Of a DNA stretch of 64,000 bases, positions 55,164 through 64,000 are shown in pieces. The notes under the pieces were generated by a model. It had not been told where the DNA came from. It saw only the letters and a program-made list of their open reading frames with translations, and searched no databases. Position 1 is the first letter of the stretch. Each line of letters begins with the position of its first letter. Source of the stretch: Saccharum officinarum (taxonomy: Eukaryota; Streptophyta; Magnoliopsida; Poales; Poaceae); NCBI GenBank assembly GCA_020631735.1, contig CM036170.1, positions 68,897,737 through 68,961,736 on the forward strand. Reading direction: 5' to 3'. Both the position numbers and the translations under genes were made by a program.

Positions 55164-57191
55164 GAGAATACCATCAAGATCAGATGGAACACCAATAGTA
55201 CCATTTATTTCCAGGTATCTGTTGGGCTCGATGGAATGTGAAAAGTGCTTTGTCCTAAAGTATGAATTCTGAAAGATGGAATCTGTCTTCATTGCTTGAA
55301 CATCAGTGTCCATGGTTTGGTTATCCATCGAACAGGAGATGACAATCTGAAACTTCCGAAAACAGTTAAGCCACAGCGGAGAGTCCTTTTTCAAGCAATT
55401 AAAGAAATAGGCATCACTGGCATAAACATGTGTATTACCACCCATGTTAGCATCAAGTAATACTTCTAAGCCATGCTTATCAGACAAATTGAACGTCAGT
55501 CCACATGGTAACCACAACATGCCCATCCAATCTGCTAGATCTTCAACATCGCCAAGCCGCAGATTCTGTACAGCACCACTTTTTGACACCCCATAAGGTA
55601 GCTCAGACCGCAGAAATGGGCACCCCTGTAGATTTAGGTGGCGAAGCTCCATAGATACTGAAATTGAGGTCAAAAAAGTGATGGAAGTTGCAGAAAGGTC
55701 AAGGACCTTGAGCAAAACCATATGATCAAATGACCCACAGGCTACACTCTTCAAGGAACCACAACCTGAAGCATCCAGTACCTCCAGCTGCACCAATGGA
55801 GTTATGTGTCGAATTTCCTTTAAATAATCACACCCAATCAGCAATAACATTCTTAGCCTAGTCAAACAAGAGATGGAACGCGGCAGCACTTGGATTAGTG
55901 TAAATGACAGGTCTAGTATCCCTAGTTGTTCCATGTGGCAAAAGAATCCTTCCGACATAGCTTTCAAAAGATAGTTTCCTCTTAAAAGTAATGATGAGAT
56001 AAATGAGCAACACGGGTTTCCATCAAGGCATTCCATTTCAGTATCCATTAACGAAACTCTTCTGCTATACTTGGCAAGATGCTCTAATCTGATAATAGGA
56101 TTGCTAACATGCCAGTCACGCTGATCTTTGTAACCATTATCATTTCCATATCTTGACATGGTCTCCCTGATCACATCATGCATGCGTGCATGACCATTAT
56201 CATCCAAATATACCATGCCATGCTTTATGAGGACATCAAGAATTTCTTTGCCAATGTGGATAGCCTCATCAAAACCAATAGTTTCCTGGAGTAGACCATC
56301 CATTTTCCAGTACCAGATTAACTCTTTGACTGAAATTCCTCGATCCTCCGGGAAGAGTAGGCAGTACAGCAAGCAGTGTCGCACATTATCGCTAGGAAGC
56401 TGATGGTATCCGAATTTCACCATGCGCTCCATGGTGTTTAATACTGATATATGGGCTCTTAGGGCGACATGTGCTTTTGCTACCAACTGACTAAATGCCT
56501 CTTGTGTAGGTGCATCACACAGAACCCCAGCCAATAGGACGATTGTGAGTGGGACGCCAAAACAGTAGTTGATTAATTCGTGTGCAAAACTGATAGCTTT
56601 TCCAATCTTCTCACGCAGCAGGTCGTATGTCTCTTCATAAGTGAGAGGTTGTGGCACTATAACGATATCTGGCTCCATGATTACCTCTCCCCTCACATTT
56701 CTTGTAGTCACAATGATTTTTGAGCCAAGACTTTGCTGTTGAGGACGAGGAACTCCCAGGCACTCTAAGATACTTTCTTCAGTGAAATAAGAATTATCAA
56801 GAACAAGAAGGAATTTCCGTTTTGTGAGATATTCCTTGATTATGGCCTTAGTTCTTTCTATGGACAAGTTATATCCTTTGTTGCATGGAAGAGACGCTGC
56901 AATCTTATTGATACACTGCCTCATGCTACAATTCATTGACAATGGAACCCAGACATACTCTTGAAAGAGATTCGAAGTCCTTGCTGCCCGGTATGCAGCA
57001 TTTGCAGCCCATGTTTTTCCAGAGCCACTAATACCTTGGATGACAATTACTCCAACATCTGGACGAACAAGCAGCCCGAGCATTTCTTGGAACGAAATCA
57101 ACTGACCAGAAATCATAATTTGCACCCTTGGAAATTGGATTGTCTGCCTTGGCCTCCAAAAGCAACAATAGGACGCCATTATGCTGCTCAT
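55164..57191 (-). pseudogene. NLR resistance gene, NB-ARC and first LRRs (split by copia element)
   Basis: Intracellular immune receptor. 676 codons before the insertion: P-loop GISGSGKT (residues 53-60), kinase-2 KFLLVLDN (126-133, with Asn in place of the usual second Asp), RNBS-B KIIVTTRN (158-165), a GLPL-like FGVPLTIVLL (211-220), RNBS-D/winged helix (LLYCLLFPED), MHD in RMHDV (337-339), then LRRs from about residue 400. No coiled-coil domain precedes the NB-ARC in this frame; an acceptor-like aacag directly before the ATG leaves room for an upstream exon. With the element absent, the gene would encode about 898 residues from this start. It is head to head with the gene at 59298. Confidence 0.9.
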
Positions 57192-57452
57192 CCTGTTATA
57201 TTCAGTTGTATTTCCTGAGTTAGTCTGGTCAAGCTGCCAAGTGCCAATTCGTGCACTTGCATCGAGGACAAATACAAGTATAATAGAATCAACACCCCCT
57301 ACTGATATTTGTTACAGGAACTTGTTGGTATGGGGCTATGGGCGTATGACATTTTCTCCTTTTAGATAAGTACCTTTTGCTTGATGCATATCTAATTCCA
57401 GGGGATAAAAGTGATGTGATAAATTGCTATAGAGAGCACAGTATCTGAAATC

Positions 57453-57567
57453 AGCCTGTTCGCTTGGTTGAGAATAAGTGGCTGAAAGTACGGTGCTGAT
57501 TTGCCGTGAGAGAAAAACACTGCTGGCTGACTAAAAATAAGCAGCTGAAAGCTCAAGGGAACAGGCT
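57453..57567. mobile_element. MITE with AGCCTGTTC ends
   Basis: Inverted ends agcctgttcgctt / agcctgttccctt. The interior gtgagagaaaaacactgctg is typical of an abundant grass MITE whose relative lies at 62812-62937. Confidence 0.65.
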
Positions 57568-58380
57568 ATGGCACGAATCAGAAACCAAAATTCAGAAAAA
57601 GAAAAAGCACTCACCTGCTGTCCCGTGCGGCTCAAAGATGTGGCAGATGAGCACTCGCAGGTCGCAGCGAGGCTTCAGTGACTTCAGTGGCCTGCGCCCT
57701 AGGGTGGCAGGCGGCAGGCGGCAGCCGTGGAATGGGAGAGATGCAGGAATTGAGGAAGGCGAGCAACGAGCAACGTCCACGTCGAACCCGCCAAAATTTG
57801 GTGAGGCGTGGGAGCTCGCCTGTCGCCTGGAGAAACGCGGACGCGGTTTGTGAAGGACTGAAGGGGAGACCTTGACTTGAGTAGTAGGAGTAGGGTAGAC
57901 GTGACGGTCGTATCGACATTTCGAGACCCTGCCACTGACACGCGGGTGCTAACACCCTGTTTGTGGATTGTGATGAGGTATAGACAGTTGGGTAGAAAAT
58001 CTGGTGGCTGGTGCAGAGAGGCCCGCCTCGCCAATCCGTCAAACACCTTGCCCGCACCGGCGACTTGCCCCTCGGACTCAAGAGTCAAGAGTCTTCGGCA
58101 ATGGAGGGCAGGAGCCCCTCTGTCCTTCTCCTTCGACTACTCCAGCAAGCTTCAACGTCGCCGGAGTAGGTGGAGAGCGGCGGTCGCACCAGGACCAGTG
58201 GGACCACTGACACGCGGGCTGTAAAGTTGTGATGAGGGGCAGACTGCATATATGCCCGGCCGAGTCAACCAGTCAAACGCTCTAGTCGTCGAGGGCTCGA
58301 GGCGTAACCGCGGTAGTCATTCGATTCGACGCATTGTCTAGGCACACCCTGTGTCACCCTGCAGCCTGCACTCGTGACTC

Positions 58381-58661
58381 GTGAGGGTCATTGGCTCATT
58401 GCGTCAGTCAGTTGTGCGCCGTGCCTCTTCAACTGCTCCGGCGGCTTTGTCGCTGGCCGTCGGCAAAGCAGATCGATCGTGTCGGCGCATTCAGCACCGG
58501 CATCCCCTACGGCCGTACCACCACAGCAACCGCTCCAGCCTCAACTACCCCGAGAGCACCGAGCCTTACCCGCTGTCGAAGATCGCCTTCAGGGGGCCTT
58601 GGTCTTGCGGGTGCGAGGCCCAGCGCGACGAGGGGCCGCTCCGCGCCTGTGATGCTCGGTA
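58381..58661 (+). other. Possible first exon of an unrecognised gene
   Basis: GC-rich frame ending in NYPESTEPYPLSKIAFRGPW and then CGCEAQRDEGPLRACDAR, followed by a donor-like gtaggt. The sequence reads like protein, but I do not recognise a family and cannot find a following exon before the resistance gene. It could be a relic exon or a composition artefact. Confidence 0.25.
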
Positions 58662-59297
58662 GGTCCTGGCATTAATAGTTGGATGGCATAATGCAAATAA
58701 TCTAGTATTTGCTTTACAGCTGCCAATATGTGAAGCTTCCAATTGGTGCTTAGCCAGGGCTAATTAACTCTCTGTCTTAATCGGCACTGCAAGGAGTAAT
58801 CAGTTACTTCTCCACCCGGCCATGTGGTCTTCCTGGTTGGGCTTATGGGTGCAGCTCACACATGTAACCTCCATCTCCTTAATATATGCCCTTATGACGG
58901 TCAGAATCCAGATCTTTCAAAAAAAAAAAAAAACAGCTGCCAATAAATTATTTTGATCTAGTGCGACTCCTTCAAGTGATAATAGAATTGGTGCACAATG
59001 GATCACTGCTAAGTTAATGTCTCTACTCTGGTCTATAAACTCCCTCTTTAAGTAACTGGCCCATTGGATTCAATAAACACTGTCATCTCTTATATTATTT
59101 GCTAAAATAACACAATAATACGCCATGGAAGTTTGATTCAAGTGTATAGGATAACAAGGTTGCAGAAAAAAAAGGAAGCAGCTATATTCAGAACATGCAT
59201 TGAAAAAGGAAATTTTCTACATATATGTTGAACTTGAAGCCAACACATCAGTCTTTCATTTTCATTGTCTTCCTTGCAGGTGATTGCTAAAACCACC

Positions 59298-61163
59298 ATG
59301 TCGCAGGAGCGGACATTGGATGAAGTTGTTTCTCCATTTCTAATGCAATTGGAAAGGGCAAGAGTTGTTCCTTTGGGTCCAGATGAGGATAGTTCACATT
59401 CAGATATTGTACTTCTTTTTGAAAATATCAAGAAAGAAGCCTGTGAAGTTAAGGATATACTCCTGAGAGTGTCTAAATGGGAAAATGAGATAATAAATGA
59501 TTTTGGAGGAATAGCTCGACATTTGGATGAAATCATAGAAGAAGGCAACCAGCTCAATTCAATACGTTCCACACTTCAAATTGTAAACACTGAGATGTCC
59601 AAGTTAAAAGATCGTATGCAACTTCCTCTCCATGTTCCCATGATTAAGCCAATAGCTCCCACAACCTTGCCATCATCTGTACCTTCCAAATGGGTTCATG
59701 CAAAAGTTTCGGAGCAGTGGAAAAGACTAGAGATTGAGAGGAAAATCCTTGAGAGCTCAACCATGTCTAACTTGCAGGTTAGCTATGATAATCTTGATCT
59801 GCAGCTGAAGTTGTGCTTGTTATGCTTCTCTGTCTTCCCAGAAAATTCCATCGTCAGCAAGAGGGCCATGATTCATTGGTGGATTGGTGAGGGGTTAGTA
59901 GCAGCCACAAGAAGTCAAACAGCCGAAGATGTTGGAAATGCATGCTTTGAGAAGCTGATTGCTCTAGAAATGATTGAACCGGTGTATCAGAAATGCAGAT
60001 ATCAGGTCAACCAATGCAAGTTACACCCTTGGATTCGGCGTATGTTGATTAAAGTTGCGAAGCAAGCACGGTTTTTTGAATTCGATTCAGATGGCAATGC
60101 AACATGGGACTGTTCAGCTACTCACCGTGCCTGTCTAGTTGAAGAGCACCAACAGGAAATTGATGTGGCATCACTCAGAAACCTTCTAACAATATTTAAT
60201 GTGAATGAGCAATACCTACAATTTGATAAGTGTTGGTTCTTGGATTTGAGGAAGATTGCAGTTCTCCAACTAGGAAGTGGCACAACTTACGTCGACACCA
60301 TATTGAGGTTGACAGTACTGATTTTTTGGAAGGACTGCAGTTATCCAATCAATTGAAATATCTTTGTCTGAGGGGCATCTCTAGAATCATTGAACTTCCT
60401 GCTTCCATTGGCGGACTCCCAAATCTCAGGATCTTGGACCTTCATGCCTGTCATAACCTTGAGAGACTGAGTGCTAGCATCACGTCTCTTCAAATGCTCA
60501 CCCACCTTGATGTGTCAGAATGTTACTTGCTGGAAGGCATGCCAGGGGTATTGGCTTGCTTACTGAACTCCAAGTGCTGAAAGGGTTTGTCATTGGTGGT
60601 TCAACTGGCAATTACAATTGCCGGGTAGCAGAGTTGGCTAGGCTGGACAAATTGAAGAAGCTGACCATATATATTGGAAGCAAAGTTACAGTGACAGAAG
60701 ATGAACTGAATGAACTTGAGAACATCAAAGGCCTTTGCGTGCTGAAAATTACATGGGCTGTATCACTTTCAAAGAAAGAACGAGTCCATCAAACTTCTGA
60801 TTCGACACCATTGCTAACTTCACTCTCCCTACCTCTAAATCTCGAAAAGCTAGACCTGCGCTGCTTCCCTGGAGAGAAGATACCAGATTGGTTAAATCCG
60901 AGTAAGCTGTTGAGACTGAAGAGGCTCTACTTCACTGGAGGAATGCTAAGAACTTTTGACAACAAAAACATGTCAGGGGTGTGGAGCGTTGAGGTTTTGC
61001 GCCTGAAATTCTTGAATGATTTATCAGTACAATGGACCCAGGTGCATGACATATTTCCAAAACTGACCTTTCTGGAGGTCTTCAGATGTAGGAAGCTAGA
61101 ATCCTTCCTTGCGAAAAGGATGGGGTGTGGATGAACCATGATATGAAGCATATCAGAAAGTAG
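59298..61163 (+). pseudogene. RPP13-like disease-resistance protein lacking the P-loop, with -1 frame breaks
   Basis: Start ATG 59298 (MSQERTLDEVVSPFLMQLER) after an acceptor-like ccttgcag. An N-terminal coiled-coil-like part (to about residue 130) is followed directly by the winged-helix end of an NB-ARC (LCLLCFSVFPENSIVSKRAM) and LRRs (LPNLRILDLHACHNLERL). The P-loop, kinase-2 and GLPL motifs are absent; this shape is found among genes annotated RPP13-like protein 4 in grasses. The frame changes by -1 near 60280-60300, near 60543 and near 61100, after which the last frame closes at 61161-61163. The breaks may be real decay or assembly errors beside the gap. Either way the locus as written encodes no full protein. 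Confidence 0.8.
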
Positions 61164-61646
61164 AAGGCAGGAATGAATCAATTGAGCTTTCATTATTACT
61201 TTTGTTGTGTCACTAGCTTTGTCTCATCGTCAGCAACAACACAACACGTGGACGACAATTGGATCCTGGATGTGCACCATAGATGATGTACATCATGACT
61301 GTCATTTGTCAACCTTGACTCCGTGCCTCACAGTCGTATCGAAATTGGAGTTATTTTGAGAGCTGCCACTTGGTGGTGCAATGTTCGGCGATTAACGACA
61401 TGTTTTCATCATGGGAGTTTATGCTAAAGCCTGTGTTTTGCTATTCCACGTCATGTATCTTGTTTGTGGTTGTTTTTTCTCGTGTTGTGTTGCTTTTTTG
61501 GTGTTTCTGTCTCGCCCCTGCTATGTACCTCTGGGACTTGCTCCGATAATGTAAACATTCCATTCCTGGCTTGCTGGTATGTGTGGAAATATATTCAGGT
61601 GGTTCCCCCTTTTGACTCGTCAAAAGAATCCATTAAAAGAATGTAG
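61164..61646 (+). other. 3' flank of the RPP13-like gene, up to the gap
   Basis: AT-rich with T-rich runs around 61440-61520; no gene seen. Confidence 0.4.
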
Positions 61647-61746
61647 NNNNNNNNNNNNNNNNNNNNNNNNNNNNNNNNNNNNNNNNNNNNNNNNNNNNNN
61701 NNNNNNNNNNNNNNNNNNNNNNNNNNNNNNNNNNNNNNNNNNNNNN
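61647..61746. other. Assembly gap (100 N)
   Basis: Exactly 100 N, the usual placeholder for a gap of unknown size. Any 5' exons of VPS36 may lie here. Confidence 1.
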
Positions 61747-61761
61747 TTTATTTGTTTTTAG

Positions 61762-62735
61762 AATTAATCTCACCAGAGGACCTTTTTGCAAGCTTGTTCG
61801 CTGTGTGGGACAAAGTTGATGTGTATGTATATCATGCTTTGATGATTAACGAACTAGCTAAGTTTACTTTTCTGAAGATAATCCAGGATATGGGAATAGC
61901 AAAGAGTAATTCAATGCCTTTTCCAGCTGGCTCGTCACCAGCCATTGATCATGGTTTTGATGTTTTGCTTATAGATGTTGATTGTAATGAGCAGCCCAGT
62001 CATGCTCAGGAAATTTGATAGTGGAGTGAAGGTGATCCAGACCAAGACACATAGTGATGAAGAGGTAAGCAATCACAACAATAAGCCTTAATGCATACTG
62101 AATGCCCACTAAACCACATATTGCAGCCAATCAGTGTTAGTGGATTATATTGCCGCCACAGATTCTGCAGTTGTCTATGTTTGTACTTTGTACATTTGCC
62201 ACTAGCATTGTTTTTAGCACTACTACTAGGCACTATCAATCGCTGAACTTTTTCCTCAACGAACATAGGTATTTGCAAGAATCTCATCACTTGCACAGAA
62301 GCCGGATGCTCTTCAGAAAGGGATTAGCCCAAGTGATGCTGCATTCACACTGGGAATTGCTCCAGCTTTAGCGAAGGAGCATCTTCTAATGCAGAAAACA
62401 AAGGTATGTGTGGCTGTAACTTTCAAGTATTTTGCAAGCTACGTGTATGATCTGAAAATGAAACTGACTACCTCTATTTCTCTCAGGCCTGTTGTGCAGA
62501 GATGTTAGTCCAGATGGATTCCGCTTTTTTATCAATTTATTTAATGAAATCGATGCCCAAAATATTTACTCGTAAGAAAATCACAGCCGGCTCCCTGCAA
62601 GTTCTTTCGAGATATTACCCTGGATCCCTGCAAGTACTTTTCAGATATTAACCCTTTATTGATTGTGAACTTTGCAGGCAAAAACCCCATGGGCTGTACA
62701 ACGCGTGGATCTCCGTTGCGATGGCAACTCACTGA
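61762..62735 (+). CDS. VPS36: VPS36 (ESCRT-II subunit), last five exons, one -1 frameshift
   Basis: ESCRT-II component needed for sorting ubiquitinated membrane proteins into multivesicular bodies. Exons: 61762-61822, 61995-62064, 62269-62403, 62487-62571 and 62678-62735, all GT-AG. They encode the winged-helix region of the EAP45/VPS36 C-terminus: [67 protein letters not shown], and a C-terminus ending [11 protein letters not shown]. Phases fit except that exon 3 is one base short (near 62385-62391), which shifts the frame before exon 4. The N-terminal GLUE domain and first winged helix are missing, in the gap or lost. It could be a real gene with an assembly error or a 3' fragment. Confidence 0.8.
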
Positions 62736-62811
62736 CACTGGTTAGATCGACTGTGGGATATATTGAGACACTGGTTGATCAAGCTGGACATTGGTGCAAT
62801 TATAATATATT

Positions 62812-62937
62812 GGCCCTGTTCATCAGGCTTATAATCCGTCTTATTCAGCTTGTTTTTTCAGCCGGAACAGTATTTTCTCTCACAAAAAATCAGCCAACAG
62901 TGTTTTTCAGCCGGCTTATAATTCCAGCCGAACGGCT
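62812..62937. mobile_element. MITE with GGCCCTGTTC ends
   Basis: Left end ggccctgttcatcaggctta; right end ccagccgaacggct; interior ttttctctcacaaaaaatca and cagccggctta. It is related to the MITE at 57453-57567. It is flanked by near-identical 34-bp direct repeats (62777-62810 and 62963-62996). Confidence 0.6.
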
Positions 62938-62996
62938 CCATTCTTTGAAAACGATCGATCAAGCCAGACATTGGTGCGATCATAATGTATCCTTTG

Positions 62997-64000
62997 AAAC
63001 GTTAGTCTGCATATCTCGCCATTATGTACCATAACACCAAAGGATGTGATATAACAAATCCATTTGATCTGTTGAATAAAAGAGCATTTGAGTGTGATGT
63101 ACATAGGGATAGATGGTGTGTACGTGTGTTCATGGTGTGTACGTGTGTTTATAGGGGTGTGTATGGATATATATGAGCGTCTGTGTTGTACTGTGATTTG
63201 AAAAAAAAAACAATTAGAAACATCTTTTTGCAATGGAGGTAGTCAAGCTGAGCAGCCCTTCCGCATTGATAAGAATAGAAGATATTTGTTATAAGAAACC
63301 GTTCTCTAAGCTTCATCTAGATCACCAAATGCTTTCATCCTCTCTTTCTGATTTCTCACTCAGTAAAAATAGGGAGAGAAGCTGTTCCTCTAAAATACTG
63401 AACAAGGTATAGAGATTATTGGAGGATAGAGATATAGAGAATGATTTTTACTAAAATGACTCTTTAAATGAGAATTTAGTGAGTGGGTTCAAGAAAAACC
63501 GTTAGAGATGCTCTAACTATCTAGCAGCGAGACACCCTAAGTCCTTAGTCCTAACTTTGCACAAGCCGGGCAATCTTTTGCTTTTGCTTCGAACGTTCAA
63601 CTATAGGCACAACACTGATTTAGCTAAAGACTAATGTCAAATCATGCCGATTGTCATTATCTTAAAACGGTGCGTCCTAGAAGCAACATTGGGTTTGAGT
63701 TGGCACATGTAATCTGCGGCAAATATCTCCTGTTCCCTCTCTTCCACCTGCCGCCCGCTTTGAAGGGTTTGAGTTGGCACATGTTAATCTGCGGCAAATA
63801 TCTCCTCTTCCACCTTCCGCCCGCTTTGAATTCCTCACCGGCGCTCCCTGTCCCTCGCTACCACCTCCAACGCCGTGCTCGATCAGACGATCATAAGTTC
63901 ATAATAACCATCCAAGTCTCTAAGACCATCTCCCCGGCTATGGCGGCACACCGCCGTCACCCTCCACTACTGCCACGCTAATCCCCGGCCTTCTCATCCT
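62997..64000. other. Intergenic to window end
   Basis: No gene supported. Holds a TG-rich microsatellite (63110-63180), an A9 run (63200), a MITE-like stretch ending gttagagatgctctaac (about 63500), and a head-to-tail duplication at about 63688-63830 (gggtttgagttggcacatgt and aatctgcggcaaatatctcc twice). GC content rises after 63830, which could mark the leader of a gene beyond the window. Confidence 0.4.

Larger units (their letters stand above)
57192..59297. promoter_or_regulatory. Intergenic region between two divergent resistance genes
   Basis: About 2.1 kb shared by the two divergent NLR-type genes, so it should hold both promoters. It contains a MITE (57453-57567), a GC-rich part (57600-58660) with a possible exon (58381-58661), and an A13 run near 58918. 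An acceptor-like ccttgcag at 59272-59279 just before the plus-strand ATG suggests an intron in the leader. Confidence 0.45.

Noticed and set aside
61579..61761. 60-codon frame spanning the N run
   Set aside because: Artefact of translating unknown bases.

Overview
Eukaryotic nuclear DNA from a grass, most likely a panicoid (sorghum/sugarcane/Miscanthus/maize side). The evidence is spliced plant genes with GT-AG introns, GC-rich 5' exons, and grass-type MITEs and LTR retrotransposons (Sirevirus-like LTRs with CCGGAC palindromes, Tekay/Del-like chromovirus LTRs starting TGTAACACC). There is one 100-N assembly gap (61647-61746). No operons, CRISPR arrays, rRNA or tRNA genes were seen.

Host genes, left to right: the 3' four exons of phosphoglycerate kinase (82-1364, +); a 54-residue candidate secreted Cys-rich peptide (6737-6901, +); a complete two-exon type II metacaspase (12880-10594, -); a complete five-exon DNA-3-methyladenine glycosylase I family gene (38598-36142, -); an NB-ARC/LRR resistance gene split by a copia element (57191-55164 and 49555-48887, -); a divergent RPP13-like resistance gene with several -1 frame breaks (59298-61163, +); and the last five exons of the ESCRT-II gene VPS36 (61762-62735, +), also with one -1 break.

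Most of the rest is layered mobile DNA. A repeat of about 1 kb occurs twice (about 4.26-5.28 and 9.06-10.03 kb), and the copies differ by datable insertions. A tandem array at 7.17-8.42 kb is split by a LINE fragment with an 18-bp target duplication. Four MITEs lie upstream of the metacaspase, one split by a 1870-bp Sirevirus-like solo LTR. A decayed chromovirus has a 4.06-kb 3' LTR that is itself split by a 3.88-kb solo LTR of the same family. A segmental duplication (29.2-32.5 and 33.7-34.9 kb) supplies empty sites for three insertions. A second Sirevirus-like solo LTR lies at 42767-44720.

The most unusual object is a 3541-bp LTR element (38617-42157) with two identical 316-bp LTRs. Its interior is one open 964-codon reading frame with no gag, protease, integrase or reverse transcriptase signature that I can see. 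It sits in the 5' leader of the glycosylase gene, 18 bp from the ATG. At the right end, two immune-receptor genes stand head to head, as NLR pairs often do, and both are broken: one by a copia insertion with a 5-bp target duplication, the other by single-base deletions next to the gap that may be sequencing errors.
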